Below are positions 54,556 through 62,374 of a stretch of DNA of 64,000 nt, piece by piece. This stretch comes from Streptomyces armeniacus. GTDB lineage: Bacteria; Actinomycetota; Actinomycetes; Streptomycetales; Streptomycetaceae. The notes below the pieces were generated by a model, which saw only the letters and a program-made list of their open reading frames with translations, made no database searches and was not told where the DNA came from. Positions within the stretch are counted from its first letter, which is position 1; each line of letters begins with the position of its first letter. The stretch covers positions 1,536,369 to 1,600,368 of the forward strand of contig NZ_CP031320.1 in assembly GCF_003355155.1 (NCBI RefSeq). The letters are read 5' to 3'. The position numbers were made by a program, and so were the translations under genes.

Positions 54556-55099
54556 ATGAACGAGTCCGGCGCGGGGCCGGCGAGTCTCCAGCCGCTCACG
54601 GAGGACGATCCCGCCCAAAGGACCGGGCCGAACGCCCCACGCTCACCGAGGTCCTGGCGGCCTGCCGCGAGGCGTCGGACGGCACCGAGCTGCGCGGGCC
54701 CCCGACCGGGAGCCGGACCGCGAACCCACCGACCACGGCACCGTACGGCTCCCCGAGGGCTGGCACGTCAACCTCGACGCCGACCCGTTGAAACCGGCCC
54801 GCTCCGGCACCCGGAACAAGGACGAGATCGACTTCCGCTACCACACCGGCCGGTTCCGTACCCGCGACGGCAACCGCCTCGCCCTGCTCGCGGCGCACCG
54901 CGAGGGCTCGCTGGAGATCTGCCGCAAGCAGGTGGCCTTCACCCAGAACGTCGACGTGGACCAGGCCGGTCCGGAACGCCAGATCTGCGTGTTCACGCGC
55001 GACGGCCACACGGCCCTGGTCACGCTCCGCAAGCCCGCCCCGGTGGACCACGCCACGTTCACCCTGTCGGTCTGGCGCGACACGTCGGACCCGCGCTGA
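54556..55099 (+). pseudogene. Frameshifted hypothetical gene
   Basis: Three frames carry successive protein-like pieces: frame of 54556 (MNESGAGPASLQPLTEDDPA), then the -1 frame around 54633-54695 (RPTLTEVLAACREASDGTEL), then the frame of 54698-55099 (REPTDHGTVRLPEGWHVNLD... ending SVWRDTSDPR). Together they would make one ~180-residue protein with two indels. The first open start for the longest piece is a TTG at 54788 without a good site. The C-terminal piece is a beta-rich domain with two Cys; its family is not recognised. Sequencing error is an alternative. Confidence 0.6.
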
Positions 55100-55132
55100 G
55101 CCGGCCCGTACGCGCTGCGGCAATCGGCGCGA

Positions 55133-55522
55133 CTACCGGAGCGGCTCCATGAACTCGAGGCGATTGCCCAGGAGATCGTGCGTGTGGAACCTCTCGTAGC
55201 CGGGGAACTCACCGTCCCAGACCACCTCCACCTCCGCCTCCTCGAGGCGGGCGGCGAGAGCGCGGAGGTCCCTCACGAGGATTCCCGGATGGGCCTTGCG
55301 GGCCGGGGCGAAGTCCTTCTCCACGCCCAGATGGACCTCCAGGCCGCCGCCGCGGAACCAGCAGCCGCCACGGGCGGCGAGGACCGGCGGCTTGTCCAGC
55401 TCCGTCATGCCGAGGATCCCACCCCAGAAGCGGCGGCACTCCTCCTCGGCGCCCGGCGGAATGGCGAGCTGAATGTGATGCAGGCCCTCGAACTCACAGG
55501 GAAGCGAGCCTTCTCCGGACAC
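55133..55522 (-). CDS. VOC/glyoxalase-superfamily protein
   Basis: The 129-residue protein has the paired beta-alpha-beta-beta-beta pattern: EGLHHIQLAIPPGAEEECRR, FWGGILGMTEL, GGLEVHLGVEKDF, HPGILVRDLRALAARLEEA, and the final metal-site strand GNRLEFMEPL. His, Glu and Glu in these positions can bind a divalent metal. GTG at 55522 follows AAGGAGG by 6 bases and is preferred over ATG at 55570. The substrate is unknown. Confidence 0.88.
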   Translation of the reverse strand: MSGEGSLPCEFEGLHHIQLAIPPGAEEECRRFWGGILGMTELDKPPVLAARGGCWFRGGGLEVHLGVEKDFAPARKAHPGILVRDLRALAARLEEAEVEVVWDGEFPGYERFHTHDLLGNRLEFMEPLR

Positions 55523-55749
55523 CGGGGGCCTCCTTGTTGTGCGTTGTCGTGCTTCGTCATGCGTCGTCATGCGTCGTGCGTCGGCAACTTCCGCATTGTG
55601 ACGTGGATGTGAGGCTCGCTGCCAGGCCACCCACCCGGGCTCGCGGGTCCGGGCGGCCCGCCCGACTTGCACCTGACACCAGTGTCAGCTTCTAGCGTGG
55701 CGGACATCGGCGAACGGCCGGTTCCGGCCGGATGGAAAGGCAGAACGTC

Positions 55750-56655
55750 ATGCGCGCAGTCCGATACCACCAGTACGGCGGTGTGGAGACCCTCGTGGTC
55801 GAGCAGGCACCGGACCCGCCTCCCGGGCCCGGAGAAATCCGCGTCCGCGTCGCGGCGGCCGGCGTCAACCCCGTCGACTGGAAGGTGCGTTCCGGTGCGG
55901 TGCGCGAGGTGCTCCCCGTGGACCTGCCCGCGATTCCCGGGCGTGACGCCGCCGGCGTGGTCGACGAGACCGGCGACGGCGTGCAGGGGGTGAACGCCGG
56001 CGACCGTGTCTTCGGGCTGGGCGGAGTCACCGGCGCGACAGCGGAGTTGGCCGTGCTCTCGGCCTGGGCCCACACGCCCGCCACGTGGACCGACGAGGAG
56101 GCCGCCGGCGCCGGTCTGGCATCCGTGACCGCGATGGGCGGGCTCAAGGCGCTCGGCCCGCTGCGGGGACGCACCCTGCTCGTCGAGGGCGCCTCCGGAG
56201 GCGTGGGCAGCGCCGCCGTCGAGATCGCGGCGGCTCAGGGCGCCACCGTGATCGGGACGGCCAGTGAGCGCAACCACGGGTTTCTCACCTCTCTCGGAGC
56301 CGTTCCCACCACCTACGGCAGCGGCCTCGCGGAGCGCCTCGCCGCCCTGGCTCCGGGCGGCGTGGACCTCGTGCTCGACACTGCCGCCTCCGGGTCCCTG
56401 GCCGATCTCGTCGCGATCGCGGGCGACCCCGCCCGCGTGGCGACGGTCGCCGACCACGCCAACGCGCACCGCCTGGGTGTGCACGTGGCCAACGCGGAGA
56501 ACGGCTCCGCACTCCTCGCCGAAGCGGCCGACCTCGGCCGGCAAGGCCGCTACACACCGCGCATCGAGCGGACCTACCCGCTCGAACGCACCGCGGAAGC
56601 ACACGCGTACGCCGAACGCGGCCACACGCGGGGAAAGCTCGCGATCCGCGTCTGA
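55750..56655 (+). CDS. Zinc-free alcohol dehydrogenase / NADPH:quinone reductase
   Basis: The 301-residue medium-chain dehydrogenase/reductase has GroES-like strands (MRAVRYHQYGGVETLVVEQA, VAAAGVNPVDWKVRSG, PGRDAAGVV) and a Rossmann domain with VEGASGGVGSAAVEIA. The structural zinc cysteines are absent, as in the quinone oxidoreductase branch. The C-terminus ends RGHTRGKLAIRV, the usual finish. ATG at 55750 fits; ATG at 55732 would add six residues. It diverges from the VOC gene and may share its promoter region. Confidence 0.92.
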   Translation: MRAVRYHQYGGVETLVVEQAPDPPPGPGEIRVRVAAAGVNPVDWKVRSGAVREVLPVDLPAIPGRDAAGVVDETGDGVQGVNAGDRVFGLGGVTGATAELAVLSAWAHTPATWTDEEAAGAGLASVTAMGGLKALGPLRGRTLLVEGASGGVGSAAVEIAAAQGATVIGTASERNHGFLTSLGAVPTTYGSGLAERLAALAPGGVDLVLDTAASGSLADLVAIAGDPARVATVADHANAHRLGVHVANAENGSALLAEAADLGRQGRYTPRIERTYPLERTAEAHAYAERGHTRGKLAIRV

Positions 56656-56788
56656 ACCCCGCCCACCGCCAGTGATGAGCCCGGCGATGGCCTGGTGTTT
56701 ACCCTGCTACGTCTTGTTCACGACTCCTTGGAGAGGTGCCGGTCTGGCTAACCTCGGCGGACAAGTGGTGGGCCGACAGGGGGAGTTC

Positions 56789-57025
56789 ATGGCCACGTGT
56801 TCGAAGTGCGGTCGGGAGAAAGCCGAGTTCGGCGGGTGGGACTGCGGGTACTGCGCGGGGCAGGAGCTGGGCAGTGCCTACCACCGGGGAGGAATTCCCG
56901 AGGTCGAGAGGGTGGCCGAGCAGAAGCGCTCCGGGAAGGGGGGCGGGGGAGGCGGCTGCCTTCTCGTGCTCTTCACCGGCGGGGCGGTCACGGTCGCCAT
57001 GGACCTGGTGCAGCGCCTCACCTGA
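56789..57025 (+). CDS. Zinc-ribbon mini membrane protein
   Basis: This 78-residue protein has an N-terminal zinc ribbon (CSKCGREKAEFGGWDCGYC), a linker with a Gly run, and a C-terminal hydrophobic helix (CLLVLFTGGAVTVAMDLV). ATG at 56789 has AGGGGGAG upstream. The function is unknown. Confidence 0.72.
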   Translation: MATCSKCGREKAEFGGWDCGYCAGQELGSAYHRGGIPEVERVAEQKRSGKGGGGGGCLLVLFTGGAVTVAMDLVQRLT

Positions 57026-57052
57026 CGCGCGGAGCCGCCCGCCACCCCGGCC

Positions 57053-57074
57053 GGTCCGGCGCTTGAGGACGGCC
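57053..57074. repeat. Third copy of the dispersed palindromic unit
   Basis: GGTCCGGCGCTTGAGGACGG then CC matches one arm of the units at 23142 and 25401. Here it stands as a single arm after the mini-protein gene. Confidence 0.7.
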
Positions 57075-57120
57075 CCGGCCGCGCCACGGCGGTGCACCCG
57101 GCCGCGCCACGGCGGTGCAC
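57075..57120. repeat. Perfect 23-bp tandem duplication
   Basis: The unit CCGGCCGCGCCACGGCGGTG followed by CAC is duplicated exactly (57075-57097 and 57098-57120) in the convergent intergenic region before the GntR gene stop. Confidence 0.9.
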
Positions 57121-57174
57121 CGGGGCGCGGGACGGCGGCCGGGGCCGGGGCCGGGGCCGGCCAAGGAGTACGGG

Positions 57175-57870
57175 TCAGCGCGTGCCGACCGCCGAGCGGT
57201 CCGCGGTTGCGCCGGGGGCCGGGCCGGGAGCCTCTCCCGCCCATTCGCCCCTGATGTGGTCGAGGTGACGGGCCATCACCTGCTCGACCGCCGCCGCGTC
57301 ACGCGCGAGCAGGGCGTCGAGGATCTCGAAGTGCTCGGGCGCGGTCTGCTGCAGGGTTCCCTGTTCGGCGAGGGCGCTGACGCCGTAGAGGCGGGTCTGG
57401 TCGCGGAGTTGGGCGACGGTCTTGACCAGCCGGCTGTTGCCGCCCAGCTCCAGCAGGCTCAGATGGAACCGGCGGTCGGCATCGAGGAAGACGGCGACGT
57501 CACCGGAGCGCGCGGCGCATTCGATCTCCTCGGCGATCGGCCGGAGCGCCTCGATGTCCTCGTCGCTCGCCCGGTCGATCAGCGCGACGACGCCCGGGAC
57601 CTCCAGCATGCGGCGCATCTCGCCGATCTCGTCCAGGTCGTGCTCGCTGATGGGCACGATGCGGAAGCCGCGGTTGCGTACGGGCTCCAGGATGCCCTGG
57701 TTGACGAGGGTGAGCATGGCTTCCCGTACGGGGCTGTTGGACACGCCCAGGCGGGTCGCCAGCGCAGAGGCGGAGTAGATCTCGTTCGGCCCGATCTCCC
57801 CGGAGACGATGGCCTGCCGCACGATCACCAGCGCCTGCTCGCCAAGACTCACCCGCTGTAGTCGCTCCAC
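57175..57870 (-). CDS. GntR-family (FadR/FCD) transcriptional regulator
   Basis: The 231-residue regulator has the GntR winged helix (VRQAIVSGEIGPNEIYSASA, LATRLGVSNSPVREAMLTL) and an FCD ligand domain (EMRRMLEVPGVVALIDRAS, DRRFHLSLLELGGNSRLV, EHFEILDALLARDAAAVEQV). Three conserved His/Asp positions in FCD domains usually bind a metal and a carboxylate ligand. GTG at 57870 follows GGGAGG and is preferred over GTG at 57906. It is divergent from the molybdoenzyme operon, with a perfect palindrome between them, and is probably its repressor. Confidence 0.92.
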   Translation of the reverse strand: MERLQRVSLGEQALVIVRQAIVSGEIGPNEIYSASALATRLGVSNSPVREAMLTLVNQGILEPVRNRGFRIVPISEHDLDEIGEMRRMLEVPGVVALIDRASDEDIEALRPIAEEIECAARSGDVAVFLDADRRFHLSLLELGGNSRLVKTVAQLRDQTRLYGVSALAEQGTLQQTAPEHFEILDALLARDAAAVEQVMARHLDHIRGEWAGEAPGPAPGATADRSAVGTR

Positions 57871-57946
57871 TGCGGCTGCCTCCCTAGTCCTCTGCCCTCT
57901 TGACACCCTGATCCGGCGGTTCGCATACTACCGGGCACCGCTGAGC

Positions 57947-57960
57947 GGTAATCGATTACC
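57947..57960. promoter_or_regulatory. Candidate GntR operator
   Basis: GGTAATCGATTACC is a perfect 14-base palindrome in the divergent promoter, 76 bases from the GntR start and 62 from the molybdoenzyme start. Its AT-rich core stands out in this genome, and the size fits FadR-type operators. Confidence 0.7.
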
Positions 57961-58022
57961 CACCACCAATCGTCTCACCTCGAGCTTCCTCCCCTTCTCC
58001 TCCGCACGCAAAGGACCCGGTC

Positions 58023-61000
58023 GTGCCAGCTGAGACAAAGCGCGGATACTGCACGCTGTGCCGATCACGTTGCGGTGCGGTCTACACCGTCGAGTCCGGG
58101 CGGATCACCCAGGTCGCGCCGGACCCCGGCCATCCGACGGGCACCGCGCTGTGCCCCAAGGGCCGTGCCGCCCCGGAGATCGCGCACAGCACCCGCAGGC
58201 TGACGAGCCCGCTGCGCCGTACGCGCCCCAAGCACGCCGACGACCCCGGCTGGGAGGAGATCAGCTGGGACGAGGCCATGGCCGAGATCGCCGAGCGGTT
58301 CTCCGCGATCCGCGCGGAGGACGGGGCGGAGGCCATCGGGTTCGCCGTCACCTCGCCCAGCGCGACGCCGATGTCGGACTCCATCGAGTGGGTCGAGCGC
58401 TTCATCCGCCGCCTCGGCGCCTCGAACATCTGCTACGCCACAGAGATCTGCAACTGGCACAAGGACTTCGCCCACGCCTTCACCTTCGGCAGCGCGCTCC
58501 CCACCGCCGACTACGCCGCCACCGACCTCGCCGTGCTGTGGGGGCACAACCCCGCGAAGACCTGGCTCGCCCAGGCCGTCGCGCTGCGCGACGGGCAGGA
58601 GCGGGGCGCCCGCCTCGCGGTCGTCGACCCGCGGCGGTCGACCAGCGCCCGGGACGCCGACCACTGGCTGCGCATCCGCCCCGGCGCGGACGCCGCGCTC
58701 GCGCTGGGCGTGGCCCGGTACCTGCTGCACGGCGAGCGCTACGACGCGGCCTTCGTACGGTCGTGGACCAACGGCCCGCTGCTCGTACGGGACGACACCG
58801 GCGAGCAGCTGACCGCGCGCGAGCTGGACCCCGGCGCCCCCGACGGCTGCTTCGTCGTCTGGGACCTCGCCACGGACGGCCCCCGCCCCTACGACACCCG
58901 CGCGCACGCCGAGCGCCCCGGCGACTTCGCGCTGCACGGGGAGTTCACGGTGACGGTCCGCGGCGGGCAGACCGTACGCGTACGGCCCGCGTTCGCGCTG
59001 TACGCCCGGGCCTGCGAGCCGTGGACCCTGGAGCGGACCGCCCGCCACACCTGGATCCCGGAGGCGGAACTCCGCGCCTTCGCCGAGGAGTTCGCCGCAG
59101 CCCGCAGCGTGGCGTACCACTCGTGGACGGGCGTGGGCCAGCACGGCAACGCCACCCAGACGGAACGGGCCATCGCCACGCTCTACGCGCTCAAGGGCTG
59201 CTACGACGCCCCCGGCGGCAACGTCGTCCTGCCCCGGGTCCCCGTCAACGCCGTCACCGCGCCCGACCAGCTGGAGCCCGGCCAGCGGGCCAAGACCCTG
59301 GGGCTGCGCGAACGCCCGCTCGGCCCGCCGGCCACCGGCTGGGTCACCGCGCACGACCTGTACACGGCGATGCTGGACCACGACCCGTACCGCGTACGGG
59401 CGCTGCTGGGGTTCGGCGCCAACCTGCTGGTCTCCCAGCCCGACCCGGAACGCGGCCGCGAAGCCCTGCGCGCCCTCGACTTCCACGTGCACTGCGACCT
59501 GTTCATGAACCCCACGGCCGAGCTGGCGGACATCGTCCTGCCGGTGAACAGCCCGTGGGAACGGGAAGCCCTGAAGGCCGGATTCGAGATCAACGAGCGT
59601 GCCCAGGAGCTGGTGCAGCTGCGGCAGCGGATGGTCGAGCCGGTCGGCGCGTCGCGTTCGGACACGGAGATCGTCTTCGAGCTGGCCTGCCGGCTCGGCA
59701 TGGGCGCGGACTTCTTCGACGGCGACATCGAGGCCGCCTGGAACCACGTCCTGGAGCCCACCGGGCTGACCACCCAGGAGCTGCGCCGCGAGCCGGGCGG
59801 CATCCGGATCCCGCTGCGGACCGTGTACCGCAAGTACCGGGAGCGGGCCGCCGACGGCACCGTCACGGGGTTCAACACCCCCACCCGCCGCGTCGAGTTC
59901 TACTCCGCGCGCCTCGTACGGGCCGGTCACCCCGGCGTACCCGACGCGGGCCCGGTGGAGGCGGAGTCGCTGCCGTTCCTGCTGACCAGCGCGAAGAGCG
60001 GGTACTTCTGCCACAGCCAGCACCGCGCCCTGTCCTCGCTCCGGCGCAAGCACCCGGAGCCCACCGTCGAGGTCGCGCCCGAACTCGCCCGGCAGCGCGG
60101 TTTCGGCGAGGGCGACACGGTGCGGGTGGCGACCGCCCACGGCGGGCTCCGGATGCGCGCGGTGCTCGATCCGGATCTCGACCCGCGGGTGGTGGTGGCC
60201 GAGTACGGCTGGTGGGAGGCGGCGCCGGACCTCGGACTGCCCGGTTCCGACCCGGTCCTGGGGGACGTCAACTTCAACGCGGCCGTCTCCGGCACGCCCG
60301 CCGACCCCGTGAGCGGATCGCTCCGGATGCGCGGCGTGCCCTGCGACGTACGGGCGCCGGACGAAGGCGCGCCCGCCCAGGAGCCGGGCGCCACCCGCCC
60401 GTTCACCGTCGTGGAGCTGAACGAGCGCGGCAGGGACGTGCTCGAGGTGCGGCTGCGCCCCGCCGACGGCGGCTCCGCCGCGCCGCACCGGCCCGGCCAG
60501 TACGTCGGGCTGGCGCTCAGCGGCGTACAGGACGCGGCCGAGGTCACCCGGTCGTACTCCCTCACCGGAGCGCCGGGCGGTGAACACTCCGTCGCCGTAC
60601 GCCTGTTGCCCGACGGCGCCGCCTCCACGTACGTCCACACGGCGCTGCGCGTCGGCGACACCGTGGCCGTGAGCCCGCCCGCGGGCGGCTTCACCCTGCC
60701 CGTCGACCCGCCGTTCCCCGTCGTGATCATGGCGGCCGGAGTCGGCATCACCCCGTTCCTCAGCCAGCTCGCCGAGATCGCCCGCAGGGGCGGCGACGGC
60801 GCACGGATCACCGTGCACAAGGGCGACCGCAGCGGCGCCGACACGTGCTTCGGGCCGCGGCTGCGGCGCTACGCCGACGAGATCCCGCGGCTGCGCCTCG
60901 TACGGCACCTCAGCAGCCCCGGGCCCGAGGACCGGCCGGGACGCGACTACGAACACGCCGGACGCGTGTCGGCCGGGGCCGTCGCGCAGGCGGACATCGA

Positions 61001-61394
61001 CGAGCGGGCCCGCTTCTACCTCTGCGGCCCGGACACGATGATCCGCGACGTGACGGAGGGGCTCGTGGCCCGCGGCGTACCGCGCTTCGAGATCTTCTCC
61101 GAGCGCTTCGCGCCGCCGCCCCGGCCCGTGCCCACGGGCGACGCGCGGCACACGGTCACCTTCCGCGCCTCGGGCACGAGCCTGACGTGGCGCCCGCAGG
61201 ACGGCCCGCTGCTCGACCTGGCCCAGCGCAACGGCCTGCGCCTGCCCAGCGGCTGCCGGGTCGGCCAGTGCGAGAGCTGCGCCGTACGGGTGCTCTCCGG
61301 CTCCGTCGCCCATCTCACCGACCCGCCCGACACCGGCGACGCCTGCCTGACCTGCCAGGCCGTTCCGGCGACCGACGTCGTCCTCGACGCCTGA
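58023..61394 (+). CDS. Molybdopterin oxidoreductase fused to FAD/NAD(P)H reductase with C-terminal 2Fe-2S ferredoxin
   Basis: The 1123-residue fusion begins with a 4Fe-4S site (YCTLCRSRCGAVYTVE ... ALCPKGRA), followed by the molybdopterin domain of the DMSO-reductase family (CYATEICNWHKDFAHAF, VLWGHNPAKTWLAQAV, DLFMNPTAELADIVLPV) and its dinucleotide-binding C-terminal part (YFCHSQHRALSSLRRKHPEP). From ~residue 790 comes an FNR-type module (GQYVGLALSG, TRSYSLTGAPGGEHSVAVRL, IMAAGVGITPFLSQL, YLCGPDTMIRDV) and a 2Fe-2S domain (SGCRVGQCESCAVRVL ... CLTCQ). A single chain can thus pass electrons between NAD(P)H and Mo. The substrate is unknown; the operon suggests a small carboxylate or amino acid. 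Confidence 0.9.
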   Translation: MPAETKRGYCTLCRSRCGAVYTVESGRITQVAPDPGHPTGTALCPKGRAAPEIAHSTRRLTSPLRRTRPKHADDPGWEEISWDEAMAEIAERFSAIRAEDGAEAIGFAVTSPSATPMSDSIEWVERFIRRLGASNICYATEICNWHKDFAHAFTFGSALPTADYAATDLAVLWGHNPAKTWLAQAVALRDGQERGARLAVVDPRRSTSARDADHWLRIRPGADAALALGVARYLLHGERYDAAFVRSWTNGPLLVRDDTGEQLTARELDPGAPDGCFVVWDLATDGPRPYDTRAHAERPGDFALHGEFTVTVRGGQTVRVRPAFALYARACEPWTLERTARHTWIPEAELRAFAEEFAAARSVAYHSWTGVGQHGNATQTERAIATLYALKGCYDAPGGNVVLPRVPVNAVTAPDQLEPGQRAKTLGLRERPLGPPATGWVTAHDLYTAMLDHDPYRVRALLGFGANLLVSQPDPERGREALRALDFHVHCDLFMNPTAELADIVLPVNSPWEREALKAGFEINERAQELVQLRQRMVEPVGASRSDTEIVFELACRLGMGADFFDGDIEAAWNHVLEPTGLTTQELRREPGGIRIPLRTVYRKYRERAADGTVTGFNTPTRRVEFYSARLVRAGHPGVPDAGPVEAESLPFLLTSAKSGYFCHSQHRALSSLRRKHPEPTVEVAPELARQRGFGEGDTVRVATAHGGLRMRAVLDPDLDPRVVVAEYGWWEAAPDLGLPGSDPVLGDVNFNAAVSGTPADPVSGSLRMRGVPCDVRAPDEGAPAQEPGATRPFTVVELNERGRDVLEVRLRPADGGSAAPHRPGQYVGLALSGVQDAAEVTRSYSLTGAPGGEHSVAVRLLPDGAASTYVHTALRVGDTVAVSPPAGGFTLPVDPPFPVVIMAAGVGITPFLSQLAEIARRGGDGARITVHKGDRSGADTCFGPRLRRYADEIPRLRLVRHLSSPGPEDRPGRDYEHAGRVSAGAVAQADIDERARFYLCGPDTMIRDVTEGLVARGVPRFEIFSERFAPPPRPVPTGDARHTVTFRASGTSLTWRPQDGPLLDLAQRNGLRLPSGCRVGQCESCAVRVLSGSVAHLTDPPDTGDACLTCQAVPATDVVLDA

Positions 61395-61426
61395 CCGGAC
61401 CTCACGAAACCCGAGGAGAGACCCAC

Positions 61427-62374
61427 GTGCACTACTTCGATGCCGCCCGTACGGCGGCACGGCTGGACTACGACGTCCTCATCCCCGCCCTGCGGTCCGG
61501 GATGACCCAGGACGCCGAAGTGCCGCCCCGCAAGCACTACTCGCTCGGCGCAGGACACGAGGCCACGCTGCTGGTGATGCCCGCCTGGAACCGCGAGTTC
61601 CTCGGGGTGAAACTCGTGGACGTCTTCCCGCGCAACGCCGAACAGGGGCTGCCCGCGCTGTCCTCGGTCTACGTGCTGGCCGACGGCGGCACGGGGCAGC
61701 ACCTCGCACTGGTCGACGGCGGCGAGCTGACCCGCAGGCGTACGGTCGGAACGGCGGCCCTGGGCGCGTCCCTGCTGTCGCGGGAGGACTCGCGCGTCCA
61801 TCTCATCGTCGGCACGGGGCACATCGGCAGTGCGGTGTACGACGCGTACGCCGCCGTACGCCCCGGGATCAAGACGACGCTCGTCGCCGACCCGTACAAC
61901 CCGGCGGGCGCCGAGGCGCTCGCCGGAGCGCTCGCCGAACGGGGCGTGGACGCCGCCGCGGTCGGCGACCTCCCGGCGGCGGCGGCCCGCGCGGACATCA
62001 TCACCACGTGCACACTCGCCCGCGAACCGGTCCTCCGCGACGAGTGGATAGCGCCGGGCACGCACCTGGACCTGATCGGCAGCTTCCGCCCGGAGATGCA
62101 CGAGGTCGACTCCTCGCTGCTGGGCCGCGCCACCGTCTTCATCGACCACGACGCCGCACGCACCGAAGCGGGCGAGATCGTCACCGGATTCGCGGAAGGG
62201 GTGCTGACCGGGGAGGACATCGCCGCGACCCTGTCCGAACTGTGCCCTCGCACCACGCCGCGCCCCCGCGCGGACGACGAGATCACCGTCTTCAAGACGG
62301 TGGGCACCGGCCTGGCCGATCTCGTCGCCGCCGTCACCGTGTACACGAGTACCGACCCTCTCCTGGAGTGCTGA
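61427..62374 (+). CDS. Ornithine cyclodeaminase / mu-crystallin family enzyme
   Basis: The 315-residue NAD(P)-dependent protein has an N-terminal substrate domain (VPPRKHYSLGAGHEATLLVM, LGVKLVDVFPRN) and a Rossmann fold (RVHLIVGTGHIGSAVYDAYA). Catalytic-type residues appear in HLDLIGSFRPEMHEVDSSLL and in VFIDHDAARTEAGEI. Family members are cyclodeaminases, ketimine or pyrroline-2-carboxylate reductases, or amino-acid dehydrogenases, so the exact reaction cannot be set. GTG at 61427 follows GAGGAGAG. It is 32 bases after the molybdoenzyme and overlaps the permease by one base. Confidence 0.88.
   Translation: MHYFDAARTAARLDYDVLIPALRSGMTQDAEVPPRKHYSLGAGHEATLLVMPAWNREFLGVKLVDVFPRNAEQGLPALSSVYVLADGGTGQHLALVDGGELTRRRTVGTAALGASLLSREDSRVHLIVGTGHIGSAVYDAYAAVRPGIKTTLVADPYNPAGAEALAGALAERGVDAAAVGDLPAAAARADIITTCTLAREPVLRDEWIAPGTHLDLIGSFRPEMHEVDSSLLGRATVFIDHDAARTEAGEIVTGFAEGVLTGEDIAATLSELCPRTTPRPRADDEITVFKTVGTGLADLVAAVTVYTSTDPLLEC

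Noticed and set aside
56690..56780. tRNA or small structured RNA before the zinc-ribbon gene
   Set aside because: No cloverleaf with conserved T-loop could be drawn.
58065..61460. 1131-codon minus-strand frame opposite the molybdoenzyme
   Set aside because: Antisense shadow; composition is typical of frame-2 complement in high-GC DNA.
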